Source of the DNA: Chenopodium formosanum
Lineage: Eukaryota; Streptophyta; Magnoliopsida; Caryophyllales; Amaranthaceae
Length of the DNA stretch: 64,000 nt
Direction of reading: 5' to 3'
Assembly: GCA_024500155.1 (NCBI GenBank)
Contig: CM044877.1
Location: 36,225,501-36,289,500, forward strand
Under the pieces are notes generated by a model. That model was not told the origin of the DNA. It searched no databases and was given only the letters and a program-made list of their open reading frames with translations. Within the stretch, counting starts at the first letter, position 1. Each line of letters opens with the position of its first letter. The position numbers were made by a program, and so were the translations under genes. This document shows positions 46,933 through 57,071 of this stretch, in pieces.

Positions 46933-47157
46933 GCCGTTTTACCCTCATAATTTTGTACGTTTTACAAAAATTTTCTAGAGAGGAAAACTTTGAGAGAGCA
47001 GAAGCCATCCGTTTGAGTCAGGCGCAAGCAAGAAACTTTTTGTTCTTACGCAACCCAGCCGGACCCGCACTCCTTCAGATACCAATTACAAAGGTACCGT
47101 CTCTGTCTCTCTCAACTCTTTTCTTTTTTCACCGCCTGTACATATTTCTTGCAATAA

Positions 47158-49952
47158 ATGGATGCATCACAAACACACACGGCACAGCCTAGGTTAGAGT
47201 CCAGCCGGTCACCGGGGTCGGCTGAGTCTAGGACTGGGAGTGCCGGCTCGGGGTGTTGGGACCACCCTTTGCCATGGATTCCGACTAGTTATGTGTCTGT
47301 GCAGGACACCATGGCTCGGACAATGCAGACGGCCACTGATCCAAATTACCGAGGCGAAGGCTCAGGCGGCCAAACGCCTGAGGGAGACATGTCTGATCAA
47401 GGAGATCAGACGACTCTGGAGAGATCCCCTCCGCGCGCCCCTTCGACCCCCGCTGACTCTTTCCTAGAGGAGTGTGACCAAGGCGGCGACGATGCCGCCT
47501 CTGCCCCCATGGACCAAAGCGAGGGGGAGATGGAGAGTGACAGCTCCGTCTCTACCTCCGAGAGCAGCGATGACTTGCCCCCTCTTCCAGATAGCGAGGA
47601 GGAAGAAAGGAAAAAGTGGAGTGAGAAGGACGATCCCTTCAACATCCACGTCTACTCCAAGGACCGGATCCAGATGGGGGAGAACTTGGAGAATTTTAAG
47701 AAAATGCACCCGCTAGGAGACGGGTATAAGATCCGGGTGCCGCCTGAACTTGGCACCATCGCCTGGGGGGATGATCAACAGAACGCCAACAGTTATTTTG
47801 GCTGTTACGAGGCGGCGTTCAAAGCCGGCCTTCGCTTCCCCCTTCACCAGGCGGTGAGGGCTATTTTAAGGGGCTACGGCCTGGGGCTCTGGCAACTTAC
47901 CCCCAACTCCTGGACCAACATTCTGGGGTATGTTGCCGCCTGTGAGTTCCAAGGGCTTAACCCCGGCTGGGAGGCTTTTGCAAGCATGCATTACCTCAGC
48001 AGGAGCCCAGGCGGCTGGAGGGCGTGGTACACTCTAACCACGCAGCCGCAATATATGATGACCTTGGACAAGGTCTCCAAATTCGATGGCTGGAAACACA
48101 GGTTCTACCTGATGTCGGCCCCAACCAGACGGGAGAATTATGAATTCCGTCTGTACAATAAGAAGCCTGACTTGTTAGGCAGGAAGTGCGCTCTTCCCCG
48201 GATCCCAGAAGAGGACTTTGACAAGATTATTGAGGCAGACTTTTTTGGCCTCACAGACGCAACCTTGTCAACCGGGGAGACAATAAAAGTCCCCAAGAAC
48301 TGGATCCCCAAGAGCGCCTGGTTCAGGGACGAGTGCTTCCTAGCCGCCTGCGGACTAGGGCACATGTTTTCCAAACGTATGCGCCTGAGTTTATATCCGT
48401 CTGTAGTATTTTTCTATCAAAATTGTTTTATGATATTAACCAACTTCCTTCTTTTTGCAGAGGAAGCATTAAGCATGTTGCAGACGGAGAAAACCCCAAA
48501 GCGATCCTCTGCTGTTATCCGCAAGGCGCTTGCGGAGAAGGCCGCGGCTGAGGTCAAAGCCAAGGTATTGAGCTCCGGACCCTTTCTTAAGCTCATTTTA
48601 TAAACTGTCTTGCCCGGATACTAACCTTATTTATTTTCACAGGGGGGAGAAGTTGGGAAATCGTTTGAGAAGAGTCTCAAACGGGCTAGGGAGGAAGCCC
48701 CAGCCGTTCTCAATAAGCTAAAAAAATCTGCCTCTGCATCAACTCCTGACGCCTCAGCCGGGACAAAGGCGATGCGAATAGGGGGACGGCTCGAGAAAAT
48801 AGGAGGCAGCCTGTGCCTTGACCTTGCCGCCAACCCCTCAGCAGCCGCGGGGTTCACCACGCCTGCAAGCGTTTCCCGCTTGGCCGGCTCTGAAGGTAAG
48901 AATCCTTTTGAATCCCCGCCTGAGCTGGGGTGGCCTTTACGGGTGAAATCCCACTCCTAACAGACATCATCCTCAGACAGCCGGATACAAATAGGTGCCG
49001 CCTTAGTTTCGCACTCATCACCTATTGATTGTGGTGCAGATCAAACACCATCTCCCCGCTGGCCAGACGTCCAGAAGCACGCCAAAGCCATGCTGGACGC
49101 CGTCCGGAAGAAGGATAAGGACAATATCCCTGGGATAGAGACGTTCAACCTTGAACGCATTCTATCCCTTCTGGCTGAGGTGAGAAACCTGTCAATTCCG
49201 TGTTATTTTTTCCAAGTAATTTCTCCGCCCATAATTCTTATACCGCCTGCCTTTTGCAGGCCATGCTGCGGGTGGACGGGCTCAAACGTCCTTATTCCCG
49301 CAAACGGGAAGAGGTAAAAAGGGCCAAGAAGTCTGCCATAGACGCTGATAATATTGCTTTACACTCAACTATCGTAAATGAACTTGAAACTAAAGCAATA
49401 ATTATGACACAGGCGTCTAAAATCCAGCAGCTGGAGCTAGATCTGAAGGCGGCCGACAAGCGGGTGACGGATGCTGAGACGGCCAAGAAAGGGGCGGAGG
49501 AGGCCCAAAAGAAGGCAGACGAGAGCGCCAAGCAGGCTGATGAGGCGCTCAAGAAGGCCCAAGCGGACCTTGGTAAACTGAAAACCAAGGTTGAGAGGCT
49601 GGAGAAGGATGCTGCTCAGGCTCAGAAAAACTTTGCAGCAACCCTGGAGGCGGAGCAAAACCGCCTCGTTGCTGAAAGCGATGCTGACAACGACACCCGT
49701 ATGAAGATTGCTTGGGCTGCCTTGTACCCAGAAGCTGATTATAGCATCTGGGCAATGGCACACAGCTATGCTGAGTACGTGGTGTATCTGAGAGAGCAAG
49801 GCATGCCAGAGCCTGCCTCCTTTGAAGCCTGGCTCAGCAACAATGAGCCGTCCGCGCCTGAGCTTCCTGGTACTGGTGAAGCGCAGGAAATTCCCTCAGA
49901 CGATGAGGAGAAGGGGGAGGACCAGGAGGCTCCGTCTGCAGGCCAGAAGTGA
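47158..49952 (+). CDS. Antisense five-exon ORF of Tat element (Transposase_28-like protein, 802 aa)
   Basis: Predicted exons 47158-48376, 48461-48564, 48643-48895, 49040-49179 and 49260-49952. Each intron starts GT and ends AG, phases match, and the sum is 803 codons including the stop. The protein has an acidic, serine/proline-rich N-terminus (about 1-165). A globular part (about 190-400, with YEAAFKAGLRFPLHQAVRAI and LTPNSWTNILGYVAACEF) resembles the 'putative gypsy type transposon' domain PF04195. A basic stretch and a long Ala/Lys/Glu coiled coil (about 615-705) follow, then an acidic tail. Intron 1 is 84 bp with no stop, so the unspliced form also reads through. Extra antisense ORFs are known in Tat elements; their function is unknown. 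It converges on pol, ending about 1.3 kb from the pol stop. Confidence 0.85.
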
Positions 49953-51212
49953 CTCTTCAGCGGCAGTATGCCAATTTATCATTTCTTTTAATTTTTTTTA
50001 TTCAGCGGCTATATGCCAAAACTTGATTTTTCCGGCCTGCGTGCCGAGTATCCCTGTATTTACCGGCTGTGGAGCCGTGTTAATTAACAGTTTTTCTCCC
50101 GGACGGGGTCCGGTTAACATTTGATCCATTCCAACCGTTTGGTTGGATGGACTTTAATGAATTGCACCGACTAAGTCGGTTTTGATTATTTTGCATTTGA
50201 ATTTTTAATTTTTGCCTATCTCATTAAAAGCATGCGGCGATTTCTTGCCTAACTAATCAGTAGTCTGGCTGTCTTTGCCCCTGGACGGCTGTGTGATTGG
50301 TTTGAGCTGGAGCTGGTTGATTGACTTGAAAACGTCTGATGCTGCAAAGAGCATGATATGTTTGCAACTCATTGCCCCAAACCAAGTGCACAGCCGTGCA
50401 TCACAGGCGTTCAGTCACTACCCAGACAGTTTTTTTTTTTTTTTTTTTTTTTTTTGCCCGTCTTGGTTGAGATTTCATAGCCCTTGAACTCTTCCCCCAA
50501 TGGGGGTGGGGTGCAATTTTAAAATAACCAAGAGAGAACTTCAGCCGGTTACCGACTGATGCATATGGGCATCCGGTATTTAGGAAATTTGTCCTTCGTA
50601 GGTTATTTAGTCAGACGGCTATGAGTTGACCAATTTGGTCGTTCAATTTTTGCCGTCTGTATGGATACATAGAACCGACATATAATCCGTTCTCTGCGAC
50701 GATTGCACCCGGAGGGGTGTCGCCGGACGCCTTTGTCCATGTTGGGACAGGCGATTTTTATAAAAATAGCAACCATCCGGCCATTTTAGCCTCTGGTCCT
50801 TTTTAAGACCGGTTGTGTAGCCACTAAACGTTTTTGTGCTTAGTTTCTTAATCAGTGTTGAATTTACACTAAGTATCAAACTTAGTTTGGTAAATGGAGA
50901 ATCCGTCTGAGTATTACCCAGGCGGATAGAATCATACTAAGTATCAAACTTAGTTAGGTAAATAGAGAATCCGTCTGAGTATTGCCCAGGCGGATAGTCA
51001 GGCAATCGAATAAACAGAATCAAACTTAAATAAACAAGTGATCCGAGTATTACCCAGGCGGACTAACAAACGAAACCTTCACTAAGTATCGAACTTAGTT
51101 AGATAAATGGGGAATCCGCCTGGATATTACCCGGATGAAAAATCAAATGATAATTTTGCAAGCAAAGTCTGAATCTGCATTAACTGACACTGTTTACAAA
51201 AAGTTTACATTC
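49953..51212. other. Spacer between antisense gene and pol (3' UTR of both)
   Basis: Non-coding in all frames I checked. Contains a poly-T run at 50431-50455 and the tandem repeats at 50868-51150. CGG/CCG and GGCTG-type motifs recur throughout (gccggctg, cagacggc), as in the rest of the element. Confidence 0.6.
50868..51150. repeat. About 68-bp tandem repeats in Tat 3' region
   Basis: ACTAAGTATC starts at 50868 and 50936 (68 bp apart) and again at 51081, with a shorter degraded unit between. Units carry TAAATGGAGAATCCGTCTG and ATTACCCAGGCGGA. Repeats upstream of the 3' LTR are common in Tat elements. Confidence 0.8.
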
Positions 51213-54200
51213 TCAGAAGTAGTACTTTTTTAGATTGTCTACATTCCAAGTTCTAGGCAGGCGCCTTCCGTCTGGAGTTTCCAGGCGGTAGGTGCCGTCC
51301 CTTACTTCCTCATAGATCCGGTACGGGCCTTCCCAATTTGGGGTTAGCTTTCCCAACTCATTTGCCCTACCGGTTGCTTCCATTTTTCGTAACACTAAGT
51401 CGTCCACCCTCAAGGGACGCTTGTGTACTTTTCTGTTGTAGGCTCTCGTCATTCTCAGACGGTAAATCTCATGACGCAAGGCGGCATTGCCCCTGCGTTC
51501 TGGGAGTGAATCCAATGCCAGGCGCATTGCTTCCCAGTTTGCCTCTTCATCATACAGCATGACTCTGAGAGTCGGCTCGTAATGCTCGATGGGCAAGACG
51601 GCTTCAGCACCGTAAACCATGAGAAATGGGGTTTCCCCGGTTGCCCCTTTTGCTGTTGTCCGGATGGCCCACAGGACATGGATTAACTCTTCTGCCCATA
51701 AACCACCGGCTCTTTCTATTTTCTTTTTAATGCCGTCTGAGATGAGTTTGTTGAAAGCTTCAACTTGGCCGTTTGCTTGGGGCCGGCCAACAGATGCGAA
51801 ATAGCTTGAGACCCCCTGATCTCCCAACCAAGTTTTTAACTGAGGCGTCTCAAACTGAGGACCATTATCAAAAACCATAGACATGGGTACCCCATACCGG
51901 GTGATGATGTTCTTCCAGATGAAGGAAATTACGTCTGAGGTCTTGATATTTTTAATCGCCTCAGCCTCAACCCACTTGGTGAAGTAATCCACAGCCACTA
52001 AGATATAGCGCTTTCCGCCTGGAGCAGGCGTGTAAGGACCTAGAATGTCCATGCCCCATTTTGCAAACGGGATTGGGCTGTGTATGGCCGTCAGATCAGT
52101 AGCCGGACGGTGAATGAGTTTGCCATATTTTTGGCACTTGTCACATTTCTTCACCAACTCCTTGGCGTCCGCCTCAAGAGTGGGCCAAAAGTAATGTCGT
52201 CTGGCTCTGACGGCTAGGGACCTGCCGCCTATGTGCGAGGCGCAGAACCCCGAGTGCAAGTCTTCGAGAACTTCTTTCCCCTTTTCTGGGGTGACACACT
52301 TCAATAAAGGCTTCAGAAAGCCCGCCTTGAAGAGTTCTCCATTTTTCAACTCGAATCTTGCAGCTCGCTTTTTCAGGGCGGCTGCTTCCCGTGGCGAATC
52401 AGGAAGTGTACCGTCTGAGAGATAGGCCCGGATGTCATCCATCCAGGTAGTGCTTCGGTCCAGAATTCCAACGGGATCCTCATAGATGCTTCTTTTCTCA
52501 AGAACTTCCCAGAAGACAGACCGAGGCGTATCATGGCAGGCGGAAGATGCCAGTTTTGACAATGCATCCGCCTGGTTATTCTCCGACCTAGGCACCTGAT
52601 TCAGCCGGAATTCCTCAAGCGCCTTGGTCTCTTCTTTGACTGCCTGAAGATATTTAACCATAGCCGGATGGGTAGCCTCGTAGCTTCCCTCATACTGGCT
52701 AACAACCAATTGAGAATCAGAGTAGGCGTCAATTTTCATGGCCCCTGCCGCCTTACACATGCGAATGCCGGCTAGCAGGGCTTCATATTCCGCCTCATTG
52801 TTAGAGGCCTGAAATTTGAAGCGTAGTGCATACTCAAATCTGTCTCCTTCAGGAGACTCATAAATTACACCTGCACCACATCCGTTCTTTGTAGAGCTCC
52901 CGTCTACGTACACTTTCCAAACCTGATCAAGATTATCCGGAGCCACCGGACGAGTCATTTCCACAATGAAGTCGGCAAACACCTGACCCTTCACTGCCTT
53001 TCTTGGTTCGTAAGTGATTTCAAGGCTCTGCATTTCAATAGCCCATTTCAACATTCTCCCGGATGAGTCCAAGGTAGACATTGGCCGCTTGAGTGGCTGG
53101 TCCGTGTAAATCACCACCGGATGCGCCAAAAAGTAAGGCTTCAATTTTTTGAATGCCATATACAAAGCGAGGCCAAATTTTTCAACCATGGGGTACCGGA
53201 GTTCAGCATTTTTAAGAACATGGCTAATGAAGTAAACCGGGAACTGAATGCCGTCTCGCTCAGCAAGGAGAACGGCGCTGAGGGCATGGTCTGAGACGGC
53301 TAAGTACATGTACAACGTCTCCCTAGGCAAAGGACTGACCAACCTAGGCAGAGAATGTAAATGCTCTTTCAACCTCTGGAACGCCGCCTCAGCATCATCC
53401 CCCCATTCAAATCTAGTCTTCTTCCTGATTGCTTGGAAGAAGTAGAGGCATTTGTCACCTGACCGGCTGAGAAACCTCCCCAGGGCGGCCAGACAACCGG
53501 TGAGTCTCTGAACTTCCTTAACAGAGCGGGGTGACTTCATGTCAATCACCGCCTGTATCTTTTCGGGGTTAGCCTCTATCCCCCTTTGATCAATCAGGAA
53601 CCCGAGAAACTTCCCAGACTCAACACCAAAGACGCATTTCTTAGGATTTAACATAACCCTATGCCGCCTGAGGGTGGTGAATGTTTCTCGGAGATCAGCA
53701 AGGTGATCCGTCTGTAGCTTGGATTTGACTATCATGTCATCAATGTACGCCTCCACATTCCTCCCAATCTGATTAATGAAGACCGTATTAATCATCCGTT
53801 GGAAAGTGGCAGGCGCATTCTTCAAACCAAACGGCATCACAGTATAACAGAATAGCCCCTGATCAGTGACGAAGGCCGTCTTCTCTTGGTCTTTCTTCCA
53901 CAGGGGTATCTGATGGAAGCCGGAGTAGGCATCCATAAAGCTCATCAAGGCGTGACCGGCTGTAGAGTCGACCAGACTGTCGATCTTTGGAAGCGGATAA
54001 CTGTCCTTTGGACACGCCTTGTTGAGGTCTGTGTAATCAACACACATGCGCCAGGTCCCATTCGGTTTTTTAACAAGGACCACATTGGCCACCCAGTCGG
54101 GGAAATTACAAGGCCGAATGAACCTGGCGTCTAGCAGCTTTTTGACTTCGGCAGCTGCCGCCTGACTTCTTTCCTCGCCGTGATTTCTTTTCTTTTGCCG

Positions 54201-54458
54201 GATGGGCTTCTTTTTGGGGTCAACGGCGAGTTTGTGGACAGCAAGATCCGGGCTGACGCCTGGCATCTCTTCCACTTCAAAGGCAAAAATGTCTTTGAAT
54301 TCTTTCAGCAGAAGGTGCAAGCTTGCACCCAAGGTAGCATGAGCAACCGTCCCCACCTTAACAGTGCGTTCTGGACGGCTGTCGTCCAGTACAAGGTCAA
54401 TACTTTCGCCAGCCGGTTGGGGACGTAGCTCATCTGACCGTTCACCGGTCAGTGATTG
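51213..54458 (-). CDS. Tat-lineage pol: RT, RNase H, second RNase H, integrase (read after amber stop)
   Basis: 1081 codons open after the TAG at 54459-54461, in the same frame as gag-protease. RT motifs: VDYTDLNKACPKDSYPLP, FMDAYSGFHQI and catalytic YIDD (53736-53747). RNase H with SDHALSAVLL and YTDQPL. A second RNase H with VYVDGSSTKNGCGAGV, NNEAEYEALLAGI and SDSQLVV, the Tat-clade feature. Integrase: HHCC zinc region (ASHIGGRS ... CDKCQKYG), D in WGMDILGPY, D in FDNGPQF, E in NGQVEAFNK, then a GPY/F module (NWEGPYRI). No methionine occurs in the first 60 or so codons, so separate initiation is unlikely. All catalytic residues are present. Confidence 0.95.
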   Translation of the reverse strand, partial: QSLTGERSDELRPQPAGESIDLVLDDSRPERTVKVGTVAHATLGASLHLLLKEFKDIFAFEVEEMPGVSPDLAVHKLAVDPKKKPIRQKKRNHGEERSQAAAAEVKKLLDARFIRPCNFPDWVANVVLVKKPNGTWRMCVDYTDLNKACPKDSYPLPKIDSLVDSTAGHALMSFMDAYSGFHQIPLWKKDQEKTAFVTDQGLFCYTVMPFGLKNAPATFQRMINTVFINQIGRNVEAYIDDMIVKSKLQTDHLADLRETFTTLRRHRVMLNPKKCVFGVESGKFLGFLIDQRGIEANPEKIQAVIDMKSPRSVKEVQRLTGCLAALGRFLSRSGDKCLYFFQAIRKKTRFEWGDDAEAAFQRLKEHLHSLPRLVSPLPRETLYMYLAVSDHALSAVLLAERDGIQFPVYFISHVLKNAELRYPMVEKFGLALYMAFKKLKPYFLAHPVVIYTDQPLKRPMSTLDSSGRMLKWAIEMQSLEITYEPRKAVKGQVFADFIVEMTRPVAPDNLDQVWKVYVDGSSTKNGCGAGVIYESPEGDRFEYALRFKFQASNNEAEYEALLAGIRMCKAAGAMKIDAYSDSQLVVSQYEGSYEATHPAMVKYLQAVKEETKALEEFRLNQVPRSENNQADALSKLASSACHDTPRSVFWEVLEKRSIYEDPVGILDRSTTWMDDIRAYLSDGTLPDSPREAAALKKRAARFELKNGELFKAGFLKPLLKCVTPEKGKEVLEDLHSGFCASHIGGRSLAVRARRHYFWPTLEADAKELVKKCDKCQKYGKLIHRPATDLTAIHSPIPFAKWGMDILGPYTPAPGGKRYILVAVDYFTKWVEAEAIKNIKTSDVISFIWKNIITRYGVPMSMVFDNGPQFETPQLKTWLGDQGVSSYFASVGRPQANGQVEAFNKLISDGIKKKIERAGGLWAEELIHVLWAIRTTAKGATGETPFLMVYGAEAVLPIEHYEPTLRVMLYDEEANWEAMRLALDSLPERRGNAALRHEIYRLRMTRAYNRKVHKRPLRVDDLVLRKMEATGRANELGKLTPNWEGPYRIYEEVRDGTYRLETPDGRRLPRTWNVDNLKKYYF

Positions 54459-57038
54459 CTATTTTTTCTCTTTTTTCACCTCCACCAGCAGTGGAGCCTT
54501 TCTTTTTTTTCCGGCTGCTGATGGGGCAGGAGCTGGGTCGGCATCCTTGACGTTGTCAAGGTCTATTGGTTCCTGACCGATTGGGGCCACGGTATCTCGG
54601 ACGGCTGAGAGGTAGCACTCTCGGGCCGTCTTCTGATCCCCATTCAAGGAACCAACAGAGCCGTCATCCCTTTCATACTTAATGAGCATGAGGGAAGGGA
54701 TGATTACCGCCTTGGCTACGTTGAGGGTTGGCCTGCCAAGAATGATGTTATAGGCGTTCAACTCCTCAACGACCAAGAATCTGACGACAATATGTCGTCC
54801 CTGGCCTTTCTCCTCCAGCCGGATGGGTAAATCAATTCTTCCGGCTGGGTAGACCATCCCACCCCCAAAACCAACCAAGGGGTGGGTGACCGGGTGCATG
54901 CTGCTGATATTGTATTTCAGCTTTTGCAAGCACCGGAGGCTGATGATGTCTGATGAGCTGCCGGTGTCAATAAGGATCCGTCCAACCAGCTGATTGGCAA
55001 CCTTACATTCAATGACCACCGGGTCATCATGCGGGCGGCGAACGCTGCCCCTATCCTTCTCCGTGATCAAGACGTCTGGGAAGGAGGAGCTGGCTTCCGC
55101 CTGCTCATCATCATCTTTGTCCATCTTTCGAAGATGGCTCTTGGTGCCCCGGATGGTAGGGCCACCACATGAGAACCCGCCTGCTATAGTGTAGACCGGC
55201 TCCTTATCGGTATCCGAGCTACTAGCAGGCTGGGGGGTAGTCTTGGAGGACTGACCCTTGTTTTTCTTTTTTGCCCCGGCTGGGGACTTAGAAATGTAGG
55301 ACTTCAACAGCCCTTTGTCAGCCAGACGGTCCAACGCACGCTGAAGACTGAAGTAGTCGTTGGTGTCATGGCCGACCTCCTCATGGAACAGACAGAATTT
55401 ATTCTTGTTCCGTGACTGGACAGAACTCTTCATAGGATTCGGCTTCTCAATGGACAACCGGTCCTTTACCTCCATGAAGATGGAGTTGCAGTCTTTATTA
55501 AACTCGTACTTGGGGGCGTACGGTTTAAATTCTTTCTTTTTCTTCTGGGACGGCTGGTCAGAGTCAGTAACCGCCCAGACTTCTTTTCTTTTCTTGCTCT
55601 CTTCTTTGTTTTTAGCCGACTGAGCTGACCGGCTGTCTTTCTGTTTGTCAGACTTCTTGGAGTCTGACTGGCTACCAGGCGAGCAGAGGTCGGTAGCTTG
55701 AATGTAGCTTTCCGCCTCCCTCAGGGCCGCCTGCAGGGTGAAAGCCCCTTTTCTGACTAGGTCGAACTTAAAGGTCGACCCGTCTCTCAGACCTTTAAAA
55801 AAGTCTGTAAAAGCTACCTCATCAGACAGTCCCTGAATCTGAATTCTGATCAGGTTGAACTGCCTGACATACGAGCGCAGCCCTTCTCTCTCTCCCTGCT
55901 TAACAGTGCTCAAATCAAGGCTTGTTTTTTTAGCAGGGATGTTCATTGAGAAGTTGGAAGCAAACAGGAAGGCAAGCTTCCTGAAGCTGTCTATAGACCC
56001 GGCTGGCAGGTTGCCAAACCATTGTTGGGCGATGCCCTTCAATGTAGCCGGAAAGCATCGACACCAAGTGGCATCATCCAACCCCTGCAAATACATGAGG
56101 TTGGTGTAAGCCATGAGGTGATCTTCTGGATTGGTGGTACCATCATAAGTACCAACCAACACATTCTTAACCTTGGCCGGCTGAGCCGCCTCGGTTATTT
56201 CCCGAGTGAACGCAGAAGGCTGTTCACCCAGGCGCAGCAGTCGAAGCTGCCAGTCCAATGGCTGGACATTTGGATATGCCGCCTGACCTCCAAAGAAGGC
56301 TGGCTGCATGAAGTGAGGAGAATACTGTCCGTAAGCCTGAGTAGGCACATACGGTACATTTCCAATCATATGAGGGCCAGAATGGACGGTATTACCGCCT
56401 GTTTGACTCTCATGCAAGGAGGGTGTACTCCCTGCAGAAATATTGTTGAAGCTGTCCGGAAAGTTCGACGTTGAAGCCGACTCAGACAGCGATTGATTTC
56501 TCTTCCGGTTGATGATTTCCCGGGCATCGAGAGTTGATTTTTTACTTCTCACCGGCTGATGAGGCCGGCGAGGGTTATTAGTGTTTCCCCCAGGAAGGAG
56601 AATTTTTGACCAATCAATGGTCCCGGCTGCCTTCTCCTTTGGATGGGGAGTAGGCTGTCGGTTTCTGACTGACTTCCCCTTCTCTGGAGGAGTCTTCTTT
56701 GCTGGCTGACCTTTACTTGGGCCAGCCTGGCTTTTGGTGATCAGCTTTGTGATTTCACCCTTGAAACTCGTCATGAACCTCATGAGTTCGTCTCGGGTGA
56801 CAGGGGCCGATCCAGCTGCCGTTTGGGTTGCTCCTTCCGGCTGCCCAGTAGGTCTGCTTGGACCCGCCTGGGAGGCGCCCCGTTCCAGAGTCTCTCTGGG
56901 CCGGATGCGCTTGACTCTGAGGGAGTCGTCCTCAGCTGTAGAGTTTTCGACCTGAGGATCCTCATCCTCCTCATGGTCTGTAAAGACTTCTGGGTCTTCG
57001 CCTAGGCGGTTAGGAGGTGGTACAGACTCTTGAACCAT
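54459..57038 (-). CDS. Tat-lineage gag-protease, ending in an amber codon
   Basis: First ATG at 57038, 859 codons, then TAG at 54459-54461 followed by CAA TCA. The frame is open upstream of this ATG through the primer site, but there is no earlier ATG. Gag region includes WCRCFPATLKGIAQQWFGNL and GLSDEVAFTDFFKGL, typical of the Ty3 gag family. A zinc-knuckle-like FCLFHEEVGHDTNDYF (near residue 550) has tyrosine where the family's last cysteine is expected. Protease site ILIDTGSSSDIISL near residue 691. The C-terminus is lysine-rich. Gag forms the particle and protease matures it. Confidence 0.94.
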   Translation of the reverse strand: MVQESVPPPNRLGEDPEVFTDHEEDEDPQVENSTAEDDSLRVKRIRPRETLERGASQAGPSRPTGQPEGATQTAAGSAPVTRDELMRFMTSFKGEITKLITKSQAGPSKGQPAKKTPPEKGKSVRNRQPTPHPKEKAAGTIDWSKILLPGGNTNNPRRPHQPVRSKKSTLDAREIINRKRNQSLSESASTSNFPDSFNNISAGSTPSLHESQTGGNTVHSGPHMIGNVPYVPTQAYGQYSPHFMQPAFFGGQAAYPNVQPLDWQLRLLRLGEQPSAFTREITEAAQPAKVKNVLVGTYDGTTNPEDHLMAYTNLMYLQGLDDATWCRCFPATLKGIAQQWFGNLPAGSIDSFRKLAFLFASNFSMNIPAKKTSLDLSTVKQGEREGLRSYVRQFNLIRIQIQGLSDEVAFTDFFKGLRDGSTFKFDLVRKGAFTLQAALREAESYIQATDLCSPGSQSDSKKSDKQKDSRSAQSAKNKEESKKRKEVWAVTDSDQPSQKKKKEFKPYAPKYEFNKDCNSIFMEVKDRLSIEKPNPMKSSVQSRNKNKFCLFHEEVGHDTNDYFSLQRALDRLADKGLLKSYISKSPAGAKKKNKGQSSKTTPQPASSSDTDKEPVYTIAGGFSCGGPTIRGTKSHLRKMDKDDDEQAEASSSFPDVLITEKDRGSVRRPHDDPVVIECKVANQLVGRILIDTGSSSDIISLRCLQKLKYNISSMHPVTHPLVGFGGGMVYPAGRIDLPIRLEEKGQGRHIVVRFLVVEELNAYNIILGRPTLNVAKAVIIPSLMLIKYERDDGSVGSLNGDQKTARECYLSAVRDTVAPIGQEPIDLDNVKDADPAPAPSAAGKKRKAPLLVEVKKEKK

Positions 57039-57052
57039 CTTCGAGGTACTCT

Positions 57053-57069
57053 CCCCACAGACGACGCCA
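57053..57069 (-). other. Primer binding site of Tat element
   Basis: The minus strand reads TGGCGTCGTCTGTGGGG two bases inside the 5' LTR. Similar sites occur in Retand/Grande-type Tat elements. I do not assign the tRNA. Confidence 0.8.
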
Positions 57070-57071
57070 AA

